In this document: in pieces, positions 33,262 to 44,257 of the stretch
Numbering within the stretch: position 1 is the first letter of the stretch
How the letters are laid out: each line of letters begins with the position of its first letter
Source: Abelmoschus esculentus
Taxonomy: Eukaryota > Streptophyta > Magnoliopsida > Malvales > Malvaceae
Assembly: GCA_035048815.1 (NCBI GenBank)
Contig: JAUCBN010000038.1
Location: forward strand, 13,048,001-13,112,000
Direction: 5' to 3'
DNA length: 64,000 nucleotides
Made by a program: the position numbers and the translations under genes
The notes under the pieces: model-generated
Told to the model about the DNA's origin: nothing
What the model saw: the letters and a program-made list of their open reading frames with translations, nothing else
The model's database searches: none

Positions 33262-33620
33262 TTACACCAAGCCTACAGACTTGTCCCGATCAAGTAAAAT
33301 CCGAACCGCATTAGGTGGTTTCAAGAACACACGCACTAAATCCTCAGTATTTCGCATGATCTTAGCCAACATGTCCGCTACACCATTAGCCTCTCTTCCC
33401 ACATGTACAATCCTAATGTCCTAAGCACGTTCAAGCAGCCCACTAATCAGTTGAACAAGATTGTGATGGGAAACATCAACCAAAAACTACAGTATCAAAG
33501 CCATAGCCGAAGTGCTGTCAAGTTCAAGCACCACTTTACGATACCCTAAGTCTCAGCCAATGTTAAACCGTCAAAAGCAGCTCACAATTCTGCGCAAATC
33601 ACCGAGCAACGACCAATGCG
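33262..33620 (-). pseudogene. LINE-type RNase H domain (RVT_3-like) relic
   Basis: On the minus strand a protein-like frame reads CAELWAAFDGL-like text through ELDSTSAMALI and DIRIVHVGREANGVADMLAK to a TAA at 33264-33262. The catalytic-type residues are seen in CAEL, ELDS and GVADMLA. Four Trp or Gln codons have become stops. This is the C-terminal RNase H of a plant L1-like LINE or a stand-alone relative. The rest of the LINE is not adjacent. Confidence 0.75.
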
Positions 33621-33827
33621 CCTTTCAAAATATTTAATGATTATATAAAATTAAGAACATTTCTCTAATATTTTAACTTAGTTATTTAAATCTTTAAACT
33701 TTTATTCTATTACTCTTAACCCTCAATTTTTTTTTATTTTAATTAAAACAACCTCAATAGTATAGCCTTTAAATTAAGGTCAAATATTGTGCCCTCCACT
33801 ATTTGCGGTGACTATTTCGTCCGTTAT

Positions 33828-33856
33828 GATAAATAAATAAATAAATAAATAAAAAT
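33828..33856. repeat. (AAAT)n microsatellite
   Basis: About seven AAAT units interrupted by one base at the end. Confidence 0.8.
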
Positions 33857-33889
33857 TATATAATTATAAGTATATCCTGTTTATATTGG

Positions 33890-34620
33890 AAAATAGATTA
33901 AAAGAGGAAAATTTGGGGGGAAACTCATATTTTAAAAATTTAGATTCGTCACTAATTACTTTGATAGATTAGATACCATTAAAATAAAATTATAAATTTT
34001 TTGAAAGGTTTAGGTTCAACAGTCGATTATAGATGAGGAAAGATTAACACACCACACCATACAAAATTGGTATCTAATTAAATATCGATTTACTAATATC
34101 AATTTTTAGTTAAAGTGATGATTAAATTTAAAATTGATTAAATATCAATTTATTATTTACTCGCGTAAATAATAAGGACTTTGATATTTGAGGAATAAAC
34201 AAAAATTATCATCTCCACCTCATACTGGTAGTCGAATTTATAGTCGAAAAAGAGGCCATCACATTAATAATTAATATACCGGTATACAACTTAATCAAAA
34301 ACGATAAATTTATATAAACAAAAAATAAATATTAACAAATAAATAATATAAACAATATAACAAAAAATAATTAAATAAATATACACATATGACAAAGATT
34401 ATAATACTATATAACATATATATGGCATAGATAAATCACACACGATACATTAATATATAATATAATACGAAACAATATATTACAATATATAAACAAATGA
34501 AATCATTTTCAAAATGTTAAAACATAAGACATATCACGCATAAAACCCTATTCTGTAAGCATGCATAAGACATTTAGAAAATAAGATACTGAATATACAT
34601 AAACGATATTTTATATACAG
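33890..34620 (-). mobile_element. Decayed Tat/Ogre-type LTR fragment
   Basis: TTCGTCACTAATTACTTTG and GGTTTAGGTTCAACAGTCG (about 33946-34028) align with the LTR block of E1 and E2 (GAGTCGCCAC...CTTTTGGTAGACCGG...GTTCGAGAGTCGG) after many transitions. ATTGGTATC near 34065 and the A-rich stretch at 34300-34600 also follow in order. It is old, with no ends visible. Confidence 0.5.
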
Positions 34621-34734
34621 GTGAGTAAAATTTAATTTGAAAAAATTAAATAAATTATTTTGAATAAAAAAATATTCTATGCATCTTGATTTTATTTGAA
34701 AATTTATGAACTCGAATCGATTAAAAAATTCAAC

Positions 34735-36687
34735 ATTTTTTTTGAAAAGTTGAATAATGGGGATCCTTGTTGGGTAATTTAATTTACCTTTTTTCTTGGA
34801 AAATAAAGTTATCCTTTTTATTTTATTTTGAAAACCCTATTTCCATTTTTTCTACCAGTCGACTAAACTATTCCCTTCTCTCCCTTTTCTTTTTCATTCC
34901 GATCAATTCATCACTTTCCTTTTTCTTCTCTCAGATTACTTTGTTTTTTTTGTTGTGATTGGTAAGTATTCGTTGCTTGCTTTTTTCTCTTTCGTTTCTA
35001 TTTCAATTTATCCAAAGAATTAAATTTTCAGATCTAGTTGAAAAAAAGGAAAAGAAGAGTTTTTTTTTTTAGCGGGGGGTTATTGTGTTTTGTTGGGGGT
35101 TTCAGAATTGAATTTTCGATCTAGGGAAGAAGAGTGTTTAATATAAAAATCAGATTCCTAGAGAAAAACTGAAAACTCTAGAATTTTCTCAGAAAATCTG
35201 GAATTTCTAGATTTTCTTGAAAAGTCTGAAAATTCCAGATTTTCTATGAAAAATCTAGGTTGACCTGTTGACCCGTTGATCGACTCGACTCGTTGACCTA
35301 CTGACGTCAGTGTTGTGTAGTGCTGACGTTATCGTTGACTTTTTTGATCAGAACCTACTCTATATTTTTCGACATTCTGAGTTCGATGATATTTCCCATT
35401 TTTCCAAATTCAAACTCGAATTGTTGGTTTTGAGGCATTCGATAAGAATACTTAATTAAAAGTTTATCTATATTAGAATCTAAATTAGTTTATTATTTGA
35501 TCCATGTGACGTCGATTCGGATACAAAATTCCTTCCTCCTCCTTTTAGAAGACCTTTTTGTTGCTCAAACTTCGGGACACGCACATGAGTTTTCTTAACT
35601 ATTTAAATTTGGTAATTCTAGTGTTGTGACATATATAGTAGTAGTTACTTATGTAAATTTTATTCGAAGGTTCTGCATCTGCTCGTTCTAGTGCTAGGAC
35701 TGAGCCCGATAGACGTCATTCTCTATGTCAAGCTTTAGCTGCCTAACGCGTGTCTCTCCTTTTGTTATATATGTATGTGTGTGATTGATGATATTGTATG
35801 CATACATTCATCTCTGCTATTATGATTTTAGAAACAATTTGTATGATGTTAGTATATTGGAATCAAAATTCATTAAAAATTCAGATTATGTAATTCTGGA
35901 AATTAATATGCATGCCTCAAGTTAATTATAAGGAATGCTCAGACTCAGATACCGGATCATGACATTTCATTGGTTTGGGATATAGTGTTTGAGGAAGTTT
36001 ATTGATATCACCATTGGGTGAGTATCACATCGAATCAGTGGCTCCACCTACGGGTCGAGTTTTCACTTCAGATGATGATGTTGGAGTTAGAGTGGTTCAA
36101 GGGAACCTACTCTTCAGATGGTGTTGGAGATGGGTGCATGGCATCCAGATATAGTACATCATATGTTTCTGATATTTTTATGATATGCGTATATTGTTTG
36201 TATATCTGAATACTTGTGACATGTGTTTGATGTTCGGACTATTGTGATTTATGCTACATTTTTACTTTAGAGACACATTAAGCTCCCTAGCTTACACACC
36301 TTAGTTTCTGTTTTAGATTCATAGACTTAGGCTACGGTATTTAGAGGGCTCTTGATTCAGAACTATCTATTACTCTATGATTTTTAGTCTTCTGGATTTT
36401 ATACTTATATTTCAAATTACTTTATTGTAAAGGACTTTTTGGACTTTTTTACTTTAAAGTTTGTTTGGATTTTTAAGTATTATAATGATTATTTTAAATA
36501 AGGGTTGAACCTTCAGACTATGTTAAACGATTGCATTTTAGTATTATAAATATTTCTAATTTTAATGATTCAATAGAATTTGTACTTTGTTCAATTGAAT
36601 TCTAAGGATTATAACTTGAGGGACAAGTTTTCTTTACGTGATTCCTAAGTTTTAATCTAATAAATTAAGTTAAAATTAGAGGTTACA
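34735..36687 (+). mobile_element. Chromovirus-type LTR, copy B1
   Basis: It ends GAGGTTACA at 36687. Its start is truncated: the first recognisable part, AATAATGGGGATCCTTGTTG, matches 44231-44250, about 160 bp into that LTR. It contains AATCTGG-type palindromes (35170-35260), TGACGTCA (35303), a TATA-like TCTATATTT (35353) and the small intron-bearing ORF. The block of LTR plus LINE is repeated at 56674-59333. Confidence 0.75.
35507..35745 (+). other. Small intron-bearing ORF block inside the LTR (copy B1)
   Basis: First exon-like part encoding DVDSDTKFLPPPF, then ATGAGT at 35585 where the other copies have GTGAGT. The 85-bp intron ends at AAG 35669, and the second part ends in a TAA near 35743 (ARTEPDRRHS). 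The donor is therefore damaged in this copy. Phase 1 is kept. Confidence 0.4.
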
Positions 36688-37925
36688 ACAAATGAAATTA
36701 GTTTGTCCTTCCCGAACTTACCGCAGAGATTGTTGGATAGATTGATTTTTGATGATAATGCTATTGTTCTCTCCGAGGATAGATTTAATTGGTGTCCAAA
36801 GCCATTCAAATATTTTATTTTTTGGTTTGATGAAGATGTTTTTGAAGATAAAATTCTTCTTACTCTCTACAATACGAGAAAAATGAATCTGAATGTCAAA
36901 ATCGGGGGCTCTTTAAGGGTTCTAAAAATGCTTTAAAAGTGTGGTCGGCAAAGTCTGCTACGAAACTAGGGAAGGATATTAAAGCTCTAGAAGGTGAAAT
37001 ATCTAAGTTGGAGCAACAATTACAAAATGGGGTAAGTAATATTGGTTTGGTTGAGTCTATTTGTAAGAAAAATACATAATTGTGAATTTTTTATATAAAA
37101 GAAAATGAATGGAACCAAAAATCAAGGATTCGGTGGCATATGGAGGGGATAGAAATACAAAGTTCTTCCATCTCACTGCATCGGGAAGAAAGAGCGTTAA
37201 TGCTATCAATAGGCTTCGAATAGGTGAAGAGGTTGTATCGAATCCTAGCCAAATAAAAAGTCTGGTTTTAGAACATTTCAAGGTTGCTTACAATAGTAGT
37301 AATGCCCTAGAAGTTACAAAGATTAAACTGGATTTTCCTTCTGTTTGCATGGAGCAAGAAGATTTCTTGGTGTGTTGTTTTTCAGGAGATGAAATATGGA
37401 TGGCTTTGGCATCGGCTGATAGTAATCATGCTCCTGGCCCAAACGGTTTTAACATAGGTTTCTTTAAAAAAAATGACATTTTCTAAAGGGTGACATTATC
37501 AATTTTTTTACGGATTTATATGAAGAGACAAGGAGAGCAAGATCAAGCATCCTTTTATCACTTTAATTCCTAAGATAATGAATCCGACTTAACTTAATGA
37601 ATTTAGATCAATTAGCCTTATTGGGGGCATGTACAAAAATTCTATCGAAGGTTCTTACTAGAAGATTTCGCTTGGTTATCGATCAAATCGTGGGTAAAAA
37701 TCAATTTGTTTTTATTCCGGGAAGATAGATCCTAGATTGCTTCTTAGTAGCTAATGAAGTGATTGATTTCATTAGGAAGATTGGTTCTAGTGGAGTCGCT
37801 TCAAAATATTTTTAAAAGCATATGATACAATAAGTTGGGATTTCTTGCTTCTGATTTTAAAAGAGTGGTTTTGGTGAGAGATGATGTAAGTGGATAAGAA
37901 AATACATTTCCTCGGCCTCAATAAC
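36688..37925 (+). pseudogene. L1-type LINE reverse transcriptase fragment (copy 1)
   Basis: Linker and RT of a plant L1-like LINE. FIFWFDEDVFED (about 36815), GDRNTKFFHLTASGRKSVN (about 37146), APGPNGFNIGFFK (about 37430), NQFVFIPGR (about 37697) and SWDFLLLILKEW (about 37836) are in order, but in three frames with stops. The ORF segment 37109-37486 is the longest intact piece. It is joined directly to the end of the LTR at 36687. Copy 2 is at 58144-59333. Confidence 0.83.
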
Positions 37926-37926
37926 A

Positions 37927-38095
37927 ATCTTTTTTCTATCTTGTTGGGCTACTCTTGGTTGGCATAAATAATCATCATTTAATCTAAGAAATTTTTGATT
38001 GGTTAGATTTCTATGTTCTCACATCAACTTTCGAACAGTCTTCTTTCTATCTTGTTGGGCTACTCTTGGTTGGCATAGATAATCATCATTTAATG
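37927..38095. repeat. Direct repeat of about 58 bp with a 50-bp spacer
   Basis: TTTCTATCTTGTTGGGCTAC and the following 38 bp occur at 37931-37985 and 38043-38095 with only a few differences. They lie at the 3' edge of the LINE fragment. Confidence 0.8.
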
Positions 38096-38429
38096 TAAAA
38101 ATACACCTTACCCCTAATTCGCTAAATCCTAAGCACAACACCTAACCTTAAACACTACACCCTAAACCCTCAAATTTAAAGCGGGTACAAATAGATGCAT
38201 GAGAAAGAGGTAGACGATTTGCACCATTATTTTAGGACATGCATGGTGTGAAATCTTATGCATCTTTTGTTCTCCACCATAATCCTTAGATTCTGTCGAA
38301 TACCCTAATTTCTAAAGGATTTTTTAGGGCAAGTACTATGAGAAGGATAAGAGAATTCATTTAAGGCTCTCTTGAATGTTTGCCGTAAGACTAGGGCAAT
38401 TCAAGGTATGTCAAACATGGTGAGGAAAC

Positions 38430-39660
38430 TGAATATACAATTGGTCTTGAGGCTGAATCTACGTGGAAAATTAGCAAATTATTAGAGATCTTTTTCAAAG
38501 GTAGAGAAGATTATAAAGAAGGTTTGTGATTTGGTGAAAGAGGTAAGACTAGGTTGCTGAGTTTTTTATTAGGTTGCTAAGCCATTATCGTCATGAGTCT
38601 ATCTATAATATCTTGGAATATCATAGGTTTTTATAGAAGATAAAAAATTAGAGCAGTCAGAGGTGCTATTCAAAATTCAAGGTCAATTATTGTGTTCATC
38701 CAAGAAACTAAGTTAGAAAAAATTGAAGGCAACAAGATTAGGAAGATTTGAAAGGGTAATTCAATTGATTTTGTGTTTTCACAAGCAATTGGTTCGGCAG
38801 GTGGTATTTTGAGCTTATGAGATTCAAATTTCTTTAATATTACTGATGAAATATTTTTTTTCAAGATATATCGCTCTAATTGGATCAATCAAAAATAGTA
38901 ACTTCAAGTGGGGCAACCTAGATGTTTATGGTCAAACCTAGCGAGTATTTTGATCGAGTCGAGTCAAAAAAATTTCGAGTTATTCGAGTTGACGAGTCAT
39001 ATTTTACGACTCAAACTTTATTTGAAATTTTTCGGTTCGAGCTGAGTTTAAGAAATTCGATTCGAATCGAGTCGAGTCGAGTTTTTGAGTTCCTATAAAT
39101 ATTTAATTGTAATTATTTATCATTTTATAGTATGATTTGATTCCAATTTAAATGACTTTCTCTGATCATATAAGATATGTATATATATATATATATATAT
39201 ATATTTTTCATATATATATAGCAATATTTCTTTATATTTTTATATATCAATGTATATATATCGTAAAAAATGATAGACTCGTCTCAAACTTAAAAATTAA
39301 TCCTTTAATTACTAAAAATTTCGAGTTATTCAAATTTCCCTTTTACAATTCGAACTTTATTTGAAATTTTTTCGAATCAAGTCGAGTCTATGAAATTTTG
39401 AGTCGAGTCAAAACGAGTCGAGTATTTTCGCCTCGAATCAAATCGAGTTATTCGATTTTTTCGAGTCGAGTTTTATTCACCCCTAATCACACCAATAATG
39501 CTGAAAAAAATCATCTGAAATTCTGGATCTCATGAATCATTGACGGATCCCATGGTGTTTAGGAGGGATTTCAAACCTATGATCGAATTTATTCAAATCT
39601 TTTGTCTTCGACATAGGTTTTCTAGATCTATGTTATCTCCCAAGGACATAACTGATAGAA
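38430..39660 (+). pseudogene. L1-type LINE ORF1 tail and endonuclease fragment
   Basis: 38430-38590 contains a piece like the ORF1 C-terminal region (WKISKLLEIFFKGRED). The endonuclease starts at an ATG at 38593 with SIISWNIIGF, then VFIQETKLEKIEG (about 38692) and GSAGGILSL (about 38796), broken by stops. After VYGQ at about 38930 the frame is split by a small DNA element (38940-39486). It continues at about 39495 with LKFWIS and a decayed GDFN-type region. ORF order relative to the RT fragment at 36688-37925 is reversed, so these are different copies or a rearranged one. Confidence 0.7.
38940..39486. mobile_element. hAT-like non-autonomous element, about 547 bp
   Basis: Inserted in the LINE endonuclease with an imperfect 8-bp duplication, TCAAACCT (38932-38939) and TCACACCA (39487-39494). 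The ends are rich in CGAGTCGAGT repeats in inverted arrangement. The right end in reverse complement starts TTAGGGGTGAATAAAACTCG, a form common in plant hAT-type small elements. The interior has an (AT)12 run at 39181-39204. It codes for nothing. Confidence 0.55.
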
Positions 39661-40089
39661 GTAACAAAAATAAATAAAACGGATTAGATAAGTTAAAGAA
39701 AGGATTGAAGAAGCCGAGAAAATTCAAGAGAATTTCATTAATAAAAAATACTAGACAAAAACACTCTATACAATTGTTCCCCATATATGGTTATTGTACT
39801 GTAAACATTTAACAATTGTTCCCCAATGACAACCCTGTTCTGAATCGTGGACATCAATATCTGAATATTATGAGGTGCTCACAGAAAAAGGTGAATATTC
39901 CTTCTTTGTTGTATTGGATACCTTGAGGATCAAAATGTGTAGAATAAATAAGATCGTACATTGATAACAACCGCCACATATCCTTCAGAACTAACTTAAT
40001 TATTTTAAGCATTGAAAATATCAATTGCTTAAAACTCTACCATTCATTCACAACTAAAATATTATTGCTAAACAAATAAACATTCAGAC

Positions 40090-40405
40090 GGTTACCTTGA
40101 CCATCACCAGAACTTGAAATAACAAATATTTCTTTGGGTCCAAAAATGCTTTCAATATGTAATTGAAAGGAAATGACTTCACATTATATGTTGATAAAAA
40201 TATGCCATGAAATGAATCAAGCATATGAAAATTTTTATCCATAGTTGTCGAGAGCATCAGCTGTCCATCTTTACTTAATCGTATACCTATAGTATCAAAT
40301 ATATCTCCTCAGCGGAAAAGATTTCAAAAGGAACCCTTTCATACTTGTGAGTATCAAACATTCTAATGTTTCCTTCAAAGGAATTAGAAAAGATTATCCC
40401 TTGCT
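40090..40405 (-). pseudogene. WD40-repeat protein pseudogene, SWD2/WDR82-like fragment
   Basis: On the minus strand the text QGIIFSNSFEGNIRMFDTHK and YERVPFEIFS (about 40402-40310), DGQLMLSTTMDKNFHMLDSF (about 40264-40212) and IFVISSSGDG (about 40128-40100) follow each other in two or three frames. They match the order of the plant SWD2-like WD40 protein (COMPASS subunit family), in which a VRMFD strand, a 'PFEIF' loop and a SGSGDG turn are typical. A stop and at least two frameshifts are present. I see no introns at the positions covered, so this may be a processed copy, but only about 105 codons remain. Sequence 39830-40090 may include a further decayed part. Confidence 0.6.
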
Positions 40406-40740
40406 ATGTTGCACTGATACGGATAAGGGGACGGATACGTGGACAGGGGCCGGGACAGAAAACGACAATTCTCAAAATTACAGGGTACGGGTACAAAAAG
40501 AGTACGGTAAATATAAAATAATAATATTATCTATATATATTAATAAAAGAATAAAAAACTAAAACAAAAAATAATTATATTTTTAATAAAATACTCATAA
40601 TTGCATAAATAATAAATACACATTCATGAATAATATGATTTTTTCATATAAAATAAACTAATAAAAAACATATTTATAGATTATGTTATAAAAATATATT
40701 TATACTTTAGTCGTAAATATTTACCGTTGTTTATGATAGT
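40406..40740. other. Possible small DNA element next to the WD40 relic
   Basis: It begins TGATACGGATAAGGGGACGG with repeated CGG/ACGGGTACG words, as in subterminal repeats of small plant DNA elements. The rest is AT-rich. I could not find matching ends. Confidence 0.3.
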
Positions 40741-40744
40741 GATG

Positions 40745-41541
40745 TCCTGCTTACTGTGGAGCTGTCACAAGATAAGAATATTATGCATGATATAGAAGAT
40801 GAGGAACAACCTGAAAATCATACTAAAGCACAGCAGGATGAATTTGTTCAATCGGCTTAGAGTGAGGGTCCGTATACTTCAGGGGATAGTGAGACAGTGG
40901 GCTTAGATTCTGTTATTGTTTAGAGAGAGCTGCTCCGTTACCTCCATCAGTCAGAGGGTGTTAGAAAACCATTTCCACCAAGTTTTGAGCTACTGGCATA
41001 ACTATGTTTGATTGTAAGATCGGTACCAACCTAGAAGATGCAGAGTATTGGTTGAAGAAACTTCAACGACTATTTTTTTGAGATGGATTATTCGAAAGAT
41101 AAGAAATTGAGAGTAGCAATGTCTTTACTTTAGGGGGAAGCCCAAAACTGCTGAGAGGTAGAGGAATGAGTTGCTACCGCTGGTCAGATCACTTGGAAAT
41201 TTTTCCATCAAGATTTCCAAGACCATTATGTGGGACCTGAATACCTAGCAAAATGCCAAGAAGAATTCATGACATTACAACAAAATGATATATCTGTAAA
41301 TGACTCTGAGATGATGTTTTTGCGGCTTCTTTAGTGTTTCCCGGGTTTGGTTACTATGGAAAAGAAAAAATATTAGCATTTTTGAGAGGACTTCGGGTAT
41401 CGATTAAGATTGGGGTAGCCTTGCATCATGATTGAATATAAGGAGATCACCCGATATGCTAGAACCTTAGAGCGCAATGAGAATTTAAGGAGTCAACAAG
41501 AATCTTAGGGTATTTATCGAGTTAGAAGTCAATATAAGCGT
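40745..41541 (+). pseudogene. Chromovirus gag relic
   Basis: The text at 40745-41000 is acidic and Gln-rich (VELSQDKNIMHDIEDEEQP). It is followed by a gag domain with EDAEYWLKKLQRLFF (about 41026), a stretch like EEFMTLQQNDISVN (about 41262) and EITRYARTLERNENL (about 41444). Several stops and frameshifts are present. It is interrupted by the LTR at 41542. The following host sequence resumes at 42873 but soon jumps to integrase, so protease, RT and RNase H are missing. Confidence 0.7.
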
Positions 41542-42867
41542 TGATGCGTGTCAAATATGTGTAATTTGTGCAAGTGATCACGTCGCAAGTAATAAAGTGA
41601 TGAGTAAATCAGATATAGTCTCCACAGGGATTGGTGTACTTAATATGTCTTCTTTTGTCTTCTTGCTCTGTAAAGGAAATAAAATAAAGACATAAGTAGT
41701 TGAGTTTTTATTAAACTAAATAAAGTAATTAAAGAAATCTAAATAGACTGAGATCAAATTGAGAAAGAGAGCAGGATCCAGTTGTGTTGTATAGTGGATT
41801 TGATTGATCTGTTTCTGTCCAATGCAATTGGACTATACTGTCTAGACAACACTGCAGATTAATGCCTCGACAGCGACAGTGTTGTCTGCCACGACAATTC
41901 CTTGCTCTTGGGCAGATTTACCAAAGTTCGACAAAGTGTCCTTTGATGATTTCGCTTATCTCTAAGTCGAAACACTATTAATGCTAGTCCTTGATGATAC
42001 CTCCCGGCGCTAATAAATTATAACCAACAACCAATTCTACACTTCTTTTAGCCGCTGAAACTCCAATCTATCCCTTGGTCGAGTTAGTATTTTCCAATCA
42101 AGTTAAATACCGTACTTACTCCTTTCGTTTATCTAACTCTCCCGAGTCTAGATAAATAGATTACTCGAAAACTTCTCTCCCGAGCTTGAATGTAAGAACA
42201 AAGAATGGAAAAGAGTAAGCAAACTTTGATATTTTATTGCATTGAAAATAAGAACAAGATACAATCTCTTCTCACTAATACTCAACAACCTTCACCTAAA
42301 CCCTAAGAAAGCTTAGAACATGATGGAAAGAAGAACAACAATGATTCCTAGGGTGAACTCTCTCAATTCGGCTCTCCTCTTCCCTTGGACGGCTATGCCT
42401 TATATAGGCTTGGCCTAGGTCAAACCTTTCCTAAGTAGAATACAACTTGGAGTAGGGAACAAGTTATGTACATAGGTTAAATATTTCCAAGTTTAATTCT
42501 TCTAGAAGACTTTCTCGCGTAGCCTTGTCTTTGGGCTTTCTTCAGGCTATTCAGCTCCGATCATTGAGCTTCTTGTCCAACAACTTTCTTCTCATTTTTC
42601 TCCTCAGTTTGCCTGCCATGTTGCTCTTTGTCCTCTGCTGCCTCGGCATTAGGTCCTGCCTCGACCCTAGTTTGCTGCCGCGACAATACTTTTTCCTGCA
42701 TAAACATAAAAATGCAATAAAGTATGCCTTTTCTAGAAATATTATCTTTAATAGCATAATCCCTAAATATATCATATTAAGTATATGTATTGGTCTAAGT
42801 AGGTATAGAATTTATGATAAATGCCCATGAAAAATATAGAAAGTGATAGTGAGTTGAGTACTTATCA
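41542..42867 (-). mobile_element. Athila-type solo LTR
   Basis: A 1326-bp LTR. In plus-strand order it starts TGATGCGTGTCAAATATG and ends GAGTACTTATCA. It is flanked by a perfect 5-bp duplication AGCGT (41537-41541 and 42868-42872). Its relatives at 27093, 59334 and 62708 are LTRs of Athila-like elements. No internal sequence is left, so it is a solo LTR. TATATAGG (42402-42409) is read as CCTATATA on the other strand and is a candidate TATA box. Confidence 0.88.
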
Positions 42868-42999
42868 AGCGTTTTTCATGTTGATCGTATGATTGAGAGC
42901 GTATACAAGGGTAACATGATGCATGTTGAGACCAAATGTATACAAGGGTAGAAGTCAACAAAAATCTTAGTAGAGGTGAGAGCGTATGACTATGATTTT

Positions 43000-44059
43000 T
43001 CTAGTGGTCTTCCTTGAACTCCGTCAAGGAATAATTCTATTTGTGTTATTGTTGATTGTCTGACTAAGTTCGCATATTTCATTCATGTTCAAACTAACTA
43101 CACTTTGAATAAGTTAGCTCGACTTTATATATTGAAGGTTATTTAGTTATATGGAGTACCTTTATCTATTATGTTTGATCGATATATGAGGTTCATATTG
43201 AAGTTTTAGGGATCTCTTCATTCTGTTTTAGGTACTCGTTTAAATTTTAACGCTTCTTATTATCCGTAGAATGATGGTCAATCTGAGCGGATGATTCAGA
43301 TCTTAGAGGATATGTTGAGAGGGTTTGTTCTGGATTTTAGAGGCAGTTGAGAGGATTTCTTACCACATGCAGAGTTTGCATACAATAATACTTATTAGGC
43401 CATTATTAAGATGACATCCTATGAGGCTCTATACGGGCGTAATTGTCGCACCCCTATTGGTTAGACTAAGCTTAATGACAACATGTTATTGGGACCATAT
43501 CTTGTATATGAGGCTGAACAGACTGTCAGGTTGAATCAGGATCGACTTAAAGCTGCTTTTGATAGATAGAAATCATATGCTGATTTGAGACGTCAAAATC
43601 TTGAGTTTGAGATGGGTGATGGGGTTTTCTTAAAAGTATCTCCATGGAGGAAGGTACTTCGTTTCAAACAAAAGGGAAAACTCATTCCTCGTTGCATCAA
43701 CACTTATCAAATTATTCGACGAGTCAGATCAATAGCTTATTAGGTTGAGTTGCTACCAGAGCTTAAGTGTATTCATGATGTTTTTCATGTTTCTGTATTA
43801 AGACATTACCAGACTAATCCGTCTGTGTTGTTTCAGTTGAAGATTTTAAGATCCGTCCAGATTTATGTTATGAGGATGAACTGGTTAAGATTCTTGCTCA
43901 AGATAAGAACACCTTTCGGAGAAAAACTATTAAGATGATTAAGGTAATATGGCGTAATCGTGATCAAGATGAGGCTACGTGGGAGCCCAAAGCAGTTGTC
44001 AAAGCCTGTATCCACATATCTTTAATCTATGTAAACTTCAAGGACATAATTTCTTGTAA
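43000..44059 (+). pseudogene. Chromovirus integrase with chromodomain
   Basis: The integrase core starts with VIVDCLTKFAYFIH (about 43042), then YGVPLSIMFDRY (about 43153) and NDGQSERMIQILEDML (about 43270), so the D,D,E residues remain. The GPY/F-like region is followed by LIPRCINTYQIIRRV and HDVFHVSVLRHY (about 43771-43806). The chromodomain part has VIWRNRDQDEATWEPK (about 43945-43990) and ends PHIFN...FL with a TAA at 44057. Many TGG to TAG and CAG to TAG stops are present. This identifies the chromovirus branch of Ty3/gypsy. Confidence 0.87.
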
Positions 44060-44257
44060 GGAGAGGAAAGTTATAACACACTGTATTTAGCCCTAATTTA
44101 AAACCTTAAATTTAGTAAATCCCTAAATTGAAACCCTAAGATTTTAGGATTTTTGGATTTTAAACCTAATTGAATTACAATGACTCTTTCGTAATTTCTG
44201 AATTTTGGGGGGTTCTTTTGAAAATTTGAATAATAGGGACCCTTGTTGGGTAATTTA
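44060..44257 (+). mobile_element. Polypurine tract and start of the chromovirus 3' LTR
   Basis: GGAGAGGAAAG (44060-44070) is the purine tract. The LTR begins TATAACACAC at 44072 (from TGTAACAC). Its first 186 bp resemble the starts of LTR copies A1 and A2 and the first part of B1. It is cut at 44258 by another LTR. Confidence 0.65.

Noticed and set aside
38100..38180. Telomere-like CCCTAAACCC near 38160
   Set aside because: Only one or two degenerate units among related AT-rich words; not a tandem array.
39152..39364. 70-codon ORF with YIYIYIYI
   Set aside because: Translation of the AT microsatellite inside the hAT-like element.
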